Positions 1 through 8,454 of a DNA stretch of 64,000 bases are shown here, piece after piece; position 1 is the stretch's first letter; each line of letters opens with the position of its first letter. The translations under genes and the position numbers were made by a program. The notes below the pieces were generated by a model that was not told where the DNA came from, did not search any database, and was given only the letters and a program-made list of their open reading frames with translations. This stretch comes from Candidatus Contendibacter sp. (lineage in GTDB: Bacteria > Pseudomonadota > Gammaproteobacteria > Competibacterales > Competibacteraceae), in NCBI GenBank assembly GCA_029624765.1, contig JARSSO010000020.1:47445-111444 (forward strand). The letters are read 5' to 3'.

Positions 1-969
1 ACGGAAAACGAAGCGGTTTTGGACGCCGCCCTGCGCGAAAAGGGTAGCGTGCTCCCCTACGGTTGCCGCAACGGTACCTGCGGCTCCTGCATGGGCACGA
101 TTCTGGCCGGCGAGGTGAGCTATCCCGAGGGCCGGCCGCCGGGCTTGAGCGAACGCGAACAAGCCGATGGCAAGGTGTTGTTGTGCCAGGCCCGGCCACG
201 GTCGGACTTGGTGATCGAGGCACGCGAGGTCAGGGCCGGCGGCGATATTGCGGTCAAGACCTTGCCCTGCCGGGTGGAGCGGCGCGAGTTGCTGGCCCCG
301 GACGTGATGCGGCTGTACTTGAAACCGCCGAATACCGAGCGCCTGCAATTTCTGGCCGGGCAGTACGTGGACATCCTGTTGGCCGACGGTCGGCGGCGCA
401 GCTTTTCCCTGGCCAATCCGCCCCACGCCGACGCACTGCTGGAACTGCATGCGCGGCGTGTGCCGGGCGGGTTCTTCACCGGTTACATATTCGACAAGAT
501 GAAGGACAAGGCGCTGTTGCGCTTTCAGGGTCCGTTGGGAACCTTCTTTCTGCGCGAGGATTCGTCGCGCCCGATCATTCTCATCGGCGGCGGCACCGGC
601 TTCGCGCCGCTGAAGGGAATGCTCGAACACGCGTTCCACATTGGGATGGACCGGTCCCTGCATTTGTACTGGGGCGCGCGGGCCAGGGTGGATTTGTATC
701 TGGACGAATTGCCGCGCCGGTGGGTGGAGGAGCGTCCAAATTTCCACTACACGCCGGTGCTGTCGGAACCGCGCCCGGACGATGGCTGGACCGGGCGCGT
801 GGGCTGGGTGCACGAGGCGGTCGCCGCCGATTATCCCGACCTGAGCGGCTGCGAGGTCTACCTGAGCGGTCCGCCGCCGATGATCGAAGCCGCCAAGCCG
901 GTGTTCGCCGCTCAGGGTTTGCCAGCGGAGCAACTCTTTTACGATTCCTTCGAGTTTTCGGCGCGTTGA
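1..969 (+). CDS. 2Fe-2S ferredoxin / FAD / NAD(P) reductase, CDP-6-deoxy-3,4-glucoseen reductase-like (5' partial)
   Basis: The frame is open from base 1, so the true start lies outside the window. The visible part begins inside a plant-type [2Fe-2S] ferredoxin domain: CRNGTCGSC supplies three cysteines and the C of LLCQARP, about 35 residues later, the fourth. A ferredoxin-reductase module follows, with RSFSLANPP as flavin-binding motif, GGGTGFAPLKGM as nicotinamide-binding motif and YLSGPPPMI near the end, where many relatives have Cys-Gly-Pro. This order is that of AscD/RfbI-type reductases and of phenol or methane monooxygenase reductases. It would pass electrons from NAD(P)H through flavin to the iron-sulfur centre. 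In gammaproteobacteria a stand-alone copy is often near ubiquinone or housekeeping genes and its substrate is not established. No partner oxygenase is visible here. Confidence 0.8.
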   Translation, partial: TENEAVLDAALREKGSVLPYGCRNGTCGSCMGTILAGEVSYPEGRPPGLSEREQADGKVLLCQARPRSDLVIEAREVRAGGDIAVKTLPCRVERRELLAPDVMRLYLKPPNTERLQFLAGQYVDILLADGRRRSFSLANPPHADALLELHARRVPGGFFTGYIFDKMKDKALLRFQGPLGTFFLREDSSRPIILIGGGTGFAPLKGMLEHAFHIGMDRSLHLYWGARARVDLYLDELPRRWVEERPNFHYTPVLSEPRPDDGWTGRVGWVHEAVAADYPDLSGCEVYLSGPPPMIEAAKPVFAAQGLPAEQLFYDSFEFSAR

Positions 970-1101
970 AGACGGTCCATGGGAATAGCCAGTACCCCGG
1001 CAAGGAGGGTATAGTCTTCAAATCATCAGGCCACCCGAATCTTTCCCGGCGTTCGCGGGTCAAAACTCCCGCTGAATGACCGGTCCCAGCCCAATTTCAC
1101 C

Positions 1102-1620
1102 ATGAAACGCTTCCTGCAACGCTATCTGCCCGATCCCCAGGAGCTGCGCGCTCATAAAAGCCTGCGCTTTCTGGGCGATCTGCTGCACGACCCCCGCCTG
1201 TGGCATTTCGGCCGTCGTCCCACCGTGCTCGGATTGGCGGTGGGCATGTTTTTCGCCTTTGTGCCGTTCCCCTGGCAGATGTTGCTCGCCGCCGTGACCG
1301 CCACCTGGTTGCGGTTCAACTTGCCGGTGGCGGTGGCCATGGTGTGGATCACCAATCCGCTGACCGTTCCACCCATCGCCTTCGCTAACTACCACTTCGG
1401 CGTTTGGTTGCTGGGGCGGTCGCCGGAGCCCTGGACGTTCGAACCCTCGCTGGACTGGTTGCTGCAACAGGCCGATACGGTGGGTCTGCCCCTGCTGGTC
1501 GGGTCGATGGCGACCGCCGTGGTGGCCGGCATCCTGACCTTCTGTATCGGGCATCTGCTCTGGCGCTGGCATATCGTCGCCAGGTTCCGCCGCCGGCGGA
1601 TTGCGGCTGGCCCGATTTGA
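1102..1620 (+). CDS. DUF2062 domain membrane protein
   Basis: This 172-residue protein starts at an ATG and matches the DUF2062 family: a basic N-terminus, then LWHFGRRPTVLGLAVGMFF, the FVPFPWQMLLAA segment and the WITNPLTVPPIAF motif typical of the family. I see three hydrophobic helices (about residues 45-65, 68-90 and 140-160), so it is an inner-membrane protein of unknown function. The family is widespread in proteobacteria and is sometimes near LPS or murein genes. It is followed directly by a compact hairpin and T-run, so it is probably its own transcription unit rather than co-transcribed with the downstream helicase. Confidence 0.75.
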   Translation: MKRFLQRYLPDPQELRAHKSLRFLGDLLHDPRLWHFGRRPTVLGLAVGMFFAFVPFPWQMLLAAVTATWLRFNLPVAVAMVWITNPLTVPPIAFANYHFGVWLLGRSPEPWTFEPSLDWLLQQADTVGLPLLVGSMATAVVAGILTFCIGHLLWRWHIVARFRRRRIAAGPI

Positions 1621-1621
1621 A

Positions 1622-1649
1622 GCCGCCCGCCAGGGCGGCGCCCGTTTTT
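1622..1649 (+). terminator. Rho-independent terminator after the DUF2062 gene
   Basis: A 7-bp perfect GC stem (GCCGCCC/GGGCGGC, loop GCCA) begins two bases after the stop codon and is followed by GCCCGTTTTT. The short gap before the T-run makes it slightly atypical. Confidence 0.65.
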
Positions 1650-1713
1650 CCCGCATTTCTCCCCCGGCGCCTGCCCTCCCTGGCGGGCACCCTCCCTGAA
1701 GGTACTGTTTGGC

Positions 1714-3636
1714 ATGTCACCCCCCATCACGCAATTTGAAGAATTGGCGCTGTCGCCGCCGCTGCTCCAGACCCTGAAGGAAGTGGGCTACGAAGCCCCA
1801 TCGCCCATTCAGGCGGCCTGCATTCCCCCGCTCCTCGCCGGCCACGATCTGATTGGCCAGGCCCAGACCGGCACCGGCAAGACCGCCGCGTTCGCTCTGC
1901 CGCTGCTGGAGCGGCTGGACTTGACCGACCGCCAGCCGCAGGTCCTGGTGCTGACGCCGACGCGCGAACTGGCGATCCAGGTGGCCGAGGCGTTCCAGAG
2001 CTACGCCCGTCATCTGCCCGATTTTCACGTTTTGCCCATTTACGGCGGCCAGAGCATGAGCCTCCAGCTTCGCCATCTGCGCCGCGGCGTTCATGTGGTG
2101 GTCGGCACGCCGGGGCGGATCATGGATCATCTGCGCCGGGAAACTCTGACGCTGGACGGCCTGCGCAGCGTGGTGCTGGACGAGGCCGACGAGATGCTGC
2201 GGATGGGTTTCATCGAGGATGTGGACTGGATTCTCGAAAAAACCCCGGCGGAGAAGCAGGTGGCCCTGTTTTCCGCCACCATGCCCGAACCGATCCGCCG
2301 GGTGGCGCACCGCCATCTGCGCGAGCCTCGGGAAGTCAAGATTCAGACCCGCACCGCCACCGTCGCCACCGTCCGGCAGCGCTACTGTCAGGTCGGCGTT
2401 CAGCACAAGTTGGAAGCCCTGACCCGGGTGCTGGAGGTGGAGGAAACCGACGCCGTGCTCATTTTCGTGCGCACCAAGATCGCCGCGACCGAGTTGGCGG
2501 AACGGCTGGAGGCGCGCGGTTATCCCAGCGCCGCCCTGCACGGCGACATGACCCAGGCGCTGCGCGAGAAGACCATCGAACAGTTGCGCGGCGGCGGCCT
2601 GGACATCATGGTCGCGACCGACGTGGCGGCGCGGGGGCTGGACGTACAGCGCATCAGCCACGTCGTCAACTACGATATTCCCTCCGATACCGAAGCCTAC
2701 ATCCACCGCATCGGCCGCACCGGCCGGGCGGGCCGCGCCGGCGAGGCCATCCTGTTCGTCGCGCCGCGCGAGATGCGCATGTTGCGCGTCATCGAGAAGG
2801 CGACCCGCCAGCCGATCACCCCGATGCAGCCGCCTTCCCAGGCCGCCATCGCGGGCCACCGTCTGAACCGGTTCAAGCAGAAAATCCTCGACACGCTGGC
2901 CGCCCAGGAGCTGAGCTTTTTTCAGGACGTGGTCGGCCAGCTCGAACGGGAACAGGACATCGGCGCCCGGGATATCGCCGCCGCGCTGGCGTACCTGATG
3001 CAGCGCGACCGCCCGTTACAATTGCCGGAGGGCGCGGAGGCGAAACCGCCCCGCCCCCAAGCGGCGGACGAGACGCGCGACCGCGCCGAGCCAGCCGATC
3101 GTCCAACCCGACGGCGGGAACGGCTTGGGGAATCGGCCGATTCCACAGCGAAACCGACCCGCCCGCGAGCGGTGGACGGGACGCGCGACCGCGCGGAGCC
3201 GGCTGACCGCTCAACCCGACAGCGGGAGCGGCCCAAGGAATCTACCGAGTTTGAAGTGATGCGCTATCGGCTGGAAGTGGGGCACCAGCACGGCGCGACG
3301 CCGCAGAATATCGTGGGCGCCATCGCCAACGAAGCCGGTATCGAAAGCCGCTACATCGGCCGCATTGAAATTCACGACGATCACAGCACCGTGGATTTGC
3401 CCACCGGCATGCCGGAAGAGATCTTCCAGCATCTTAAAAAAGTGCGGGTCCGGCAGCATCCCTTGAATATCAGCCGTCTTGGCCGTCCTGGCCCCTCCGG
3501 GCCGGACCGCGCGGGAAGACGCTCGGTTCTGGACAAGGCGGAAGCAGGGGTAAAACCGTCCAGGAGCGCCAAAACCAATCCCGTCGACCGGGAGGCCAAA
3601 ACCGCCAGCCGACGCCAACGGGAAATCAAGTCGTAA
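1714..3636 (+). CDS. deaD: DEAD-box ATP-dependent RNA helicase, DeaD/CsdA type
   Basis: This 640-residue protein has the full helicase set in order: Q motif with F at the FEELALS segment, Walker A AQTGTGKT (residues 50-57), PTRELAIQ, DEAD box LDEADEM (about 155), SAT, and motif VI HRIGRTGRAG (about 331). The C-terminal part carries a DbpA-type RNA-binding fold (about residues 505-585, FEVMRYRLEVG through VDLPTGMPEEIF), which fits DeaD/CsdA, helicases that help ribosome assembly and mRNA turnover in the cold. Between the helicase core and that fold lies a charged linker made of two near-identical 36-residue repeats rich in Arg, Asp and Pro. A short basic tail follows. A gene of this length and domain order is normal for the family except for the duplicated linker. 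Confidence 0.93.
   Translation: MSPPITQFEELALSPPLLQTLKEVGYEAPSPIQAACIPPLLAGHDLIGQAQTGTGKTAAFALPLLERLDLTDRQPQVLVLTPTRELAIQVAEAFQSYARHLPDFHVLPIYGGQSMSLQLRHLRRGVHVVVGTPGRIMDHLRRETLTLDGLRSVVLDEADEMLRMGFIEDVDWILEKTPAEKQVALFSATMPEPIRRVAHRHLREPREVKIQTRTATVATVRQRYCQVGVQHKLEALTRVLEVEETDAVLIFVRTKIAATELAERLEARGYPSAALHGDMTQALREKTIEQLRGGGLDIMVATDVAARGLDVQRISHVVNYDIPSDTEAYIHRIGRTGRAGRAGEAILFVAPREMRMLRVIEKATRQPITPMQPPSQAAIAGHRLNRFKQKILDTLAAQELSFFQDVVGQLEREQDIGARDIAAALAYLMQRDRPLQLPEGAEAKPPRPQAADETRDRAEPADRPTRRRERLGESADSTAKPTRPRAVDGTRDRAEPADRSTRQRERPKESTEFEVMRYRLEVGHQHGATPQNIVGAIANEAGIESRYIGRIEIHDDHSTVDLPTGMPEEIFQHLKKVRVRQHPLNISRLGRPGPSGPDRAGRRSVLDKAEAGVKPSRSAKTNPVDREAKTASRRQREIKS
3043..3258 (+). repeat. 108-bp tandem duplication inside the helicase gene
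   Basis: Two direct copies with a period of 108 bp (36 codons) start at AAACCG at 3043 and 3151. Both encode the pattern KPxRPxAxDxTRDRAEPAD followed by an Arg/Glu-rich half. The second copy has diverged at several positions and fades near its end. The frame is kept, so the effect is a longer disordered linker before the RNA-binding fold. Confidence 0.75.
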
Positions 3637-3667
3637 TCCAGCCAACCCAAGAGGAGTCGCGTCGATC

Positions 3668-4303
3668 ATGTTGACGGTTTACGGTTGCACGAATACCCGG
3701 TCCAGCCGGGTGCTATGGGCGCTGGAGGAAGCCGGCGTGGACTATGAGTACGTGGCGATCGATCTGCGCGCGGGCGCCGGCTGGAAACCGGAGTACCTGG
3801 CGCTCAACCCCGGCGGCAAGGTGCCGACCCTGGTGGATGGCGAAATGGTGTTGACCGAGTCGGCGGCGATCTGCACCTACGTCGGCGACCGTTTTCCCGC
3901 GTCCCGGTTGACGCCGCCGGTCGGTTCGGTGGAACGCGCGCATTACGATCAATGGTGCTATTTTGCCATGAGCGAGTTGGAACAGCCTCTGTGGACTCTG
4001 GCCAAGCACACGTTCGCCCTGCCCGAGCGCCTGCGGGTTCCGGCGGTGTTCGACACCGCGCGCTGGGAATTTTCGGTGGCGGCCAAGGTGCTCGCCCTGG
4101 GTCTGGGCCGGCGGGAGTTCGTCGTTGGCGACCACTTCACCGCCGCCGATATTCTGATCGCCCATACCATGGCGTGGGCGCGGGCGTTCAAGCTGCCGCT
4201 GGAGCACGATCATCTGGCGGCCTACGCCGAACGGTTGCTGGCCCGTCCCGCCTGGGCGCGGACCCGCGAGCGGGAGCGGGCGGAAAGCGGCTCGAAGCCC
4301 TAG
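3668..4303 (+). CDS. Glutathione S-transferase family protein
   Basis: This 211-residue protein has the two-domain GST fold: an N-terminal thioredoxin-like domain with YGCTNTRSSRVLWALEEAG (the Ser/Cys region that activates glutathione), the cis-proline stretch GGKVPTLVD and the glutathione-binding TESAAICTYV, then an all-helical domain with FVVGDHFTAADIL, the N-capping box of the C-terminal domain. Such enzymes are cytosolic and conjugate or reduce electrophiles with glutathione. The exact substrate cannot be read from sequence. The start ATG has AAGAGGAG a little upstream. It sits 31 bp after the helicase gene but nothing links the two functionally. Confidence 0.85.
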   Translation: MLTVYGCTNTRSSRVLWALEEAGVDYEYVAIDLRAGAGWKPEYLALNPGGKVPTLVDGEMVLTESAAICTYVGDRFPASRLTPPVGSVERAHYDQWCYFAMSELEQPLWTLAKHTFALPERLRVPAVFDTARWEFSVAAKVLALGLGRREFVVGDHFTAADILIAHTMAWARAFKLPLEHDHLAAYAERLLARPAWARTRERERAESGSKP

Positions 4304-4415
4304 GGGCAGGGTGATGACCGAATCGCGCCGGGCGCGTGCTCGATTCAGGTTGAATTAAGGGGGGCGCGTTTGGAATATCCAGCCAAGTTCACGACGGTAT
4401 CGAGGGAATTCATCC

Positions 4416-5315
4416 ATGGCGAAGATCATCCGTAGTTTCGTTATTCTGATGGCGATGTCCTTCCTGATTCCGGCCGGGGTGTTGGCGCAAGACGATTTCC
4501 CAGGATTCGAACCGCGATACGCGGGTGCTGGGCCGCGTGGCGAAATTCGGATCACCAACGACTGGCGCGACGAGGTCAAGGTCACGATGTGGACGCACCG
4601 GCGCGAGCGGATCGGTGGTTTCTGGGTGCTCGAACCGGGCCAATCGGCTTTTCTGACCGTGGACGACGACCGGATCAAGGCTCGGCCAAACTACAAGATC
4701 AAGGTCGGCTCCGATTGGGGATGGGTGGATTTGGGGAGTGTGGGTCAATTTCGCCGTGGCGTGTGGTATGTCAATGTGCGCGATATCTGGCGTGCCACGC
4801 ACCAACGCGAGGGCGGTCGGGAACGGTACGAGCGGTACGACCAATATAATCGGTATGATCAGGATGATCGGTATGACCAGGATGATCGGTATGACCGATA
4901 TGACCGCCGCTTCGACAGGGAGGATCGCCGTGGGCGGGGCGAAGGCCAGCGCCGCGAGGATCATCGGCGATACGAGGACGGTTCGCGCCGCGGTGACATT
5001 CCGCCGGTTCAACCGACCCCACTACCGCGACCCATCCAGCCGACTCCAACGATCCAGTCCAAGCCGGCCCCGACGATCCGGCCGATCCAGCCGGCTCCGA
5101 CGATCCAATCCAAGCCGGCGCCGACGATCCAGCCGATCCAGCCGGCCCCGACAGTGCAACCCGTCCAGTCGGTCCCGACGGCGCAGCCGAAGCCGGTCCC
5201 GATGGTGCAGCCGGTCCAGCCGACTCCAACGGCGCAGCCGAAGCCGGCCCCCCGCGAACCAAAGCGCGATAATCCGGACGAGTTGCAGACGCAACAAATC
5301 ATCCCGATGAAATGA
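4416..5315 (+). CDS. Secreted protein with Tyr/Asp-rich segment and Pro-rich tandem repeats
   Basis: This 299-residue protein has a signal peptide (hydrophobic residues 6-24 ending GVLAQ), so it is exported. Residues 35-130 form a compact domain without a family I can name. Then comes a low-complexity stretch of repeated YDQ/DDRYD units (about 140-165), an Arg/Glu-rich part, and from about 200 onward a tandem repeat of the kind QPxPTIQSKPAPTI, running to about 285. Pro-rich tails like this often span cell wall or bind other proteins. The repeats are the result of DNA-level duplication of 15-24 bp units. Function unknown. Confidence 0.6.
   Translation: MAKIIRSFVILMAMSFLIPAGVLAQDDFPGFEPRYAGAGPRGEIRITNDWRDEVKVTMWTHRRERIGGFWVLEPGQSAFLTVDDDRIKARPNYKIKVGSDWGWVDLGSVGQFRRGVWYVNVRDIWRATHQREGGRERYERYDQYNRYDQDDRYDQDDRYDRYDRRFDREDRRGRGEGQRREDHRRYEDGSRRGDIPPVQPTPLPRPIQPTPTIQSKPAPTIRPIQPAPTIQSKPAPTIQPIQPAPTVQPVQSVPTAQPKPVPMVQPVQPTPTAQPKPAPREPKRDNPDELQTQQIIPMK
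5018..5262 (+). repeat. Proline-coding tandem repeat
   Basis: Degenerate units around 'CCGACGATCCAGTCCAAGCC' and 'CAGCCGGTCCAG' repeat about ten times with no unique spacers, encoding Pro-Thr-Ile-Gln/Lys-Pro-Ala patterns. This is a coding minisatellite, not a CRISPR array. Copy number is likely to vary among strains. Confidence 0.7.
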
Positions 5316-5360
5316 TGGAAACGAGTCGATGATCGTTGGCATCGGAGAAGGAGCGGGGTC

Positions 5361-6029
5361 GTGAAACTATTGGCGCTGGATACCGCCACCGAAGCCTGCT
5401 CCGCCGCTGTGTGGGTGGATGGCGTCGTGCTGGAACGCTACGAGTGGGCGCCCCGCCGCCACACCGCCCTGATCCTGCCGATGATCGAGGCGGTGTTGGC
5501 CGAGGCGGAACTGGCTGTGACGCAACTGGACGCCATCGCGTTTGGCCGCGGACCGGGCGCGTTTACCGGCGTGCGGATCGCGGTGGGCATCGTCCAGGGT
5601 ATCGCTTTCGCCGCCGACCGGCCGGTGGTTCCCGTGTCCACCCTGGCCGCGCTGGCGCTGGGGGTGGCGCGAGACAGTGGTCGGGCGCGCATCGCGGCGG
5701 CGCTGGACGCGCGCATGGGCGAGGTTTACTGGGGTGTCCATGAAATCGTCGGCGAGGACGCTGCCCCGCTTGGCGAGGAGCGATGCTGCGCGCCGGGAGC
5801 CGTGACCGCACCGCCGGGCGAATGGTTCGGCGCGGGCAGCGGCTGGGCGGCGCACGCCGAAACGCTGGCGCGGCGGTTGACGGTCAGCGGCTGGCGGGGC
5901 GATTTTTACCCGCGCGCCGGCGATGTCGCCCGCTTGGCGGCGGCTCCTTCCCGGCGCGGAGCGTGGGTGGCGGCGGAACAGGCGTTACCGGTCTATCTGC
6001 GCAACGAGGTGGTGGCCAGGCCGGCTTGA
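5361..6029 (+). CDS. tsaB: tRNA threonylcarbamoyladenosine biosynthesis protein TsaB
   Basis: This 222-residue ASKHA-fold protein starts at GTG (MKLLALDTATEACSAAVW) and has the family hallmark GPGAFTGVRIAVGIVQGIAF. TsaB is the scaffold partner of TsaD in the complex that makes the t6A37 modification on ANN-decoding tRNAs. The length is close to the usual 225-230 residues. A possible ribosome-binding run GGAGAAGGAG lies about 6-15 bases before the GTG, which supports that start. No other t6A gene is nearby. Confidence 0.9.
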   Translation: MKLLALDTATEACSAAVWVDGVVLERYEWAPRRHTALILPMIEAVLAEAELAVTQLDAIAFGRGPGAFTGVRIAVGIVQGIAFAADRPVVPVSTLAALALGVARDSGRARIAAALDARMGEVYWGVHEIVGEDAAPLGEERCCAPGAVTAPPGEWFGAGSGWAAHAETLARRLTVSGWRGDFYPRAGDVARLAAAPSRRGAWVAAEQALPVYLRNEVVARPA

Positions 6030-6174
6030 AAACTGTAAAAAAACGCATCATTCAAGTAACATCCAAGTTGAGGGTTGGAAACCGGGGTCCAAGTGGCTTA
6101 GGATAAACTGCTTTGTGCATGAACCATCGCGACCATAAAACAACGACGTGAAGCGAGCCACTGGAGGATGTCCG

Positions 6175-6666
6175 ATGAACGCCACGACCATTGTTGACCC
6201 GGTTCACAGCAAGGCGCTGCCGGACCTGGTGACCAAGTTGTTGACCGCCCGTCAGGAAAGTTTGGTTCTATATCAAAAACTTGCGGCTCTCAAATCGCTG
6301 GCCCAGCTTGAGCCGGTCCGGCAACATCTCCTGCACCGTTTTCAGCAGGCGCTGATGGATTATCTGGCGCTGGGGCCGTTCGGAGTGTTCCATGCCTTGG
6401 AGGAACAGCCGGCGGATTCACCCTATGGCCGCGCCCGCGATCTGGCGCGGCAACTCTACGCGCGCATTGCCAGCACCACTCAGGCGGCGCTGACGTTCCA
6501 CGACCGCTACGCCGGCTCTGTGTCCCCAACGGAACTGGCGGCGCTGAAAGAGGATTTGTCGCGGCTTGGCGACAGTTGGCGACACGGATCGAACTGGAGG
6601 ACCAGATCGTCGCCGCCGTCCGCCGGAGCAACGTCCGAATGGCCGCCTGATTCGAAAGCCGTATGA
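6175..6666 (+). CDS. rsd: Rsd/AlgQ-family anti-sigma-70 regulator, apparent frameshift near the C-terminus
   Basis: The ATG at 6175 has GGAGG nine bases upstream. Residues 25-130 match the Rsd/AlgQ family: LVTKLLTARQESLVLYQKLA, then HRFQQALMDYLALGPFGVF, the counterpart of the DFCQSLVDYLSAGHFSIYE region of E. coli Rsd. Rsd binds sigma-70 and shifts RNA polymerase toward alternative sigma factors in stationary phase. After LSRLGD (base 6573) this frame gives an unlikely tail (SWRHGSNW...). The neighbouring frame from 6576 reads LATRIELEDQIVAAVRR and stops at 6650, which is the expected last Rsd helix and would give a 158-residue protein, the normal length. One missing base near 6573-6575 explains it. 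It may be a real mutation or a sequencing error. Confidence 0.72.
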   Translation: MNATTIVDPVHSKALPDLVTKLLTARQESLVLYQKLAALKSLAQLEPVRQHLLHRFQQALMDYLALGPFGVFHALEEQPADSPYGRARDLARQLYARIASTTQAALTFHDRYAGSVSPTELAALKEDLSRLGDSWRHGSNWRTRSSPPSAGATSEWPPDSKAV

Positions 6667-6673
6667 GACCCCA

Positions 6674-6709
6674 CACCCCTCGTCCGCAAGCGAGAGAAGG
6701 GCGAGGGTA
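6674..6709. repeat. REP-like CCCTC...GAGGG palindrome
   Basis: An imperfect inverted repeat with arms near CCCCTCGTCC and GGGCGAGGG sits just after the rsd-like gene and may serve as its terminator. It belongs to the CCCTCTCCC/GGGAGAGGG-type family seen at 23375, 37299, 37867, 37911 and 54337. Confidence 0.5.
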
Positions 6710-6761
6710 AGGCTTTCTTTTCAACGAATTGGCTCGCCAGGGACTTCGAAGAAAACCCCTC

Positions 6762-7643
6762 TCAATATCCGCGCAGCCACTCGGGCCGCAACCGCGCTTG
6801 ACCGGCCAGCGCCAGTTGCAACTGGGCCAGCAGTGCTTCGCGGTCTTTTGGCAGGGTGCCGGCCAGTGCCAGGGCGTTGGAAGCGTGGTTGGAGCGGAAC
6901 ACCAGCGGCGCGGGCGGATCGAGCCGTTCGATTAGCCGGACCTGTTCGGCCAGCAGCGCCCGGTCGTCCTGTTCCTGGAACGGTTCGCGGAACTTGCGAT
7001 GAAATTCCTCGTGGATCGAGGGATCGATCATCAGTTGCAGGGTGGACAGGTAATCCAGTTCGACCCGGTTGACCAGCTCGGCGGTGGCGTCGATGTGCTC
7101 GCGCCAATACGCTTGGCCGCCGAGCCCGAGAATCACCGTCGCGGAGATGGTCAATCCCGCCGCCTTGGCCTTGCCGAGTCCGGTCGCCATCGCTTCCGGC
7201 GTCGCGCCCTTGGTGATGCGCTTGAGCAAATCGGCCGAGCCGGTTTCGATGCCGTAATACAGCAGCGTCAATCCCCCGTCCCGCAGTTGCCGCAGTTCGT
7301 CCACCGATTTCTTGAGCAGATTGGCGGGCAGGGCGTAGCTGGAAACGCGCTCCAGGCGGGGAAACGCGGCGGACAAGGCTTGCAGGATTTCCGAGAGATG
7401 TTCGGTCGGCGCGGTCAGCGCGTCGCCGTCGGCCAGAAATACCCGCCGCACGCTGGGATACGCCCGCGCCATCGTTCGAATTTCGGTCTGAACCTGCTCC
7501 AGCGGCCGAACGGCGAACTCCTTGACCCGATACATCGAGCAGAAACTGCACCGGTTGAAGCTGCAACCCAGCGTTGCTTGCAGGATGAAGCTGTTGGCTT
7601 CGGAGGGTGGCCGCCAGAGCGGCATGTCGTAGTCGATCAACAT
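6762..7643 (-). CDS. Radical SAM protein (CX4CX2C type)
   Basis: This 293-residue protein carries GCSFNRCSFC at residues 26-35; the cysteines at 27, 32 and 35 make a CX4CX2C cluster motif, as in a group of COG1032-related radical SAM enzymes with the GC-x-x-N-x-C-x-FC-x-MY pattern. The following FLADGDAL and YYGIETGS segments fit the SAM-binding barrel. It should hold a [4Fe-4S] cluster and cleave S-adenosylmethionine, but I see no B12 domain and the substrate is unknown. It is the only leftward gene of this part and probably a single transcription unit. Confidence 0.82.
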   Translation of the reverse strand: MLIDYDMPLWRPPSEANSFILQATLGCSFNRCSFCSMYRVKEFAVRPLEQVQTEIRTMARAYPSVRRVFLADGDALTAPTEHLSEILQALSAAFPRLERVSSYALPANLLKKSVDELRQLRDGGLTLLYYGIETGSADLLKRITKGATPEAMATGLGKAKAAGLTISATVILGLGGQAYWREHIDATAELVNRVELDYLSTLQLMIDPSIHEEFHRKFREPFQEQDDRALLAEQVRLIERLDPPAPLVFRSNHASNALALAGTLPKDREALLAQLQLALAGQARLRPEWLRGY

Positions 7644-7789
7644 GGTAGCCTCCGCGGAAGCGCCGGCATCCGCCGGCCGGGCAAGCAGCTTACCATTGAT
7701 CCGTTGTTCGTTTCGCCGCGGCGAAGCAGGCCGATGGGTTTAGAGATCGCCTGGCATTAAGAACCCATATAAAACCTAAGCTATTGATT

Positions 7790-7851
7790 GTAGGAGCGAG
7801 CTTGCTCGCGATAGAAGGGTTGGCCATCGCAGCCAATACCGCTCCTGAATA
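7790..7851. repeat. REP-type element (GTAGGAGCGAGCTTGCTCGCGA)
   Basis: The 7644-7908 gap holds no gene. It contains TAGGAGCGAGCTTGCTCGCG, the classical gammaproteobacterial REP core with a GCGAGC/GCTCGC inner stem; the outer arms GTAGGAGCG and CGCTCCTGAATAC also pair. The flanking bases are AT-rich. It is a non-coding extragenic palindrome between two genes that both read leftward. Confidence 0.75.
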
Positions 7852-7908
7852 CAATGTATTGATTTATATGTATTAATTTTTCGCATGGCCTCTTAGTCGG
7901 GTGGACGT

Positions 7909-8454
7909 TCAAGCGACTCCGGGAGCGCCAGCACCGTTTTTGAAGACCACGGACCTTTTCCCCGAAGCATCCCAGCAGGAGGTGCGTCCCTCATAATCGT
8001 CAAAACAACCAAATGGATAGGAATCCCACCGTCCGATTTCCTGTAGGCTCTCCGCGGCCACGACATTGCAACCGGATTCCTTGGCCATGGAGGCACAAAA
8101 ATGCGGGCCCCAGGGGGATTCGGCCACATTACAGCCGTGTAGCCAGATGGTGCCGATGTCCTTGCCCCGGAGCTGGCTGAAGATGCCCACGTTGTGAATG
8201 TTCAACGTCTGGTCTACAAGTCCCTCCGTTACGTCCTTCCCGCCAATATACAACTCGCCAGGGGCGCCATGGGTATTAATGAGGACGTTGTGCAAGATCA
8301 GTTCCGGCGTTTGGTCACGGGCGTAGAGGATCCAGTAGATGACATCCCTGGGGCGTGCACGCGCAGGCATGTTCCAGCTTGTCCACATCTTGAACTTGTA
8401 ACCCTTTACATCGCAGGAATGGAGGACTAACGCGGGTTGCCTGAGCTTGATCAT
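7909..8454 (-). CDS. Stand-alone DUF4347-like protein with His/Cys pair
   Basis: This 181-residue protein starts at MIKLRQP, with AAGGAG eight bases upstream. Residues 58-130 resemble DUF4347, a domain usually found at the N-terminus of very large adhesins or RTX proteins: LINTHGAPGELYIGG (His62), then LRGKDIGTIWLHGCNV (Cys108), then FCASMAKESGCNVVAA. The HG...GC spacing and the hydrophobic strand before each residue recall the catalytic dyad of clan CD (caspase-like) peptidases, to which DUF4347-like folds have been compared; activity here is only an inference. There is no signal peptide, so it looks cytosolic. Here the domain stands alone, which is unusual. It could be a small protease, a substrate-binding fold, or a decayed fragment. 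Confidence 0.45.
   Translation of the reverse strand: MIKLRQPALVLHSCDVKGYKFKMWTSWNMPARARPRDVIYWILYARDQTPELILHNVLINTHGAPGELYIGGKDVTEGLVDQTLNIHNVGIFSQLRGKDIGTIWLHGCNVAESPWGPHFCASMAKESGCNVVAAESLQEIGRWDSYPFGCFDDYEGRTSCWDASGKRSVVFKNGAGAPGVA

Noticed and set aside
5018..5262. Possible CRISPR array
   Set aside because: Units are tandem and coding, with no unique spacers.
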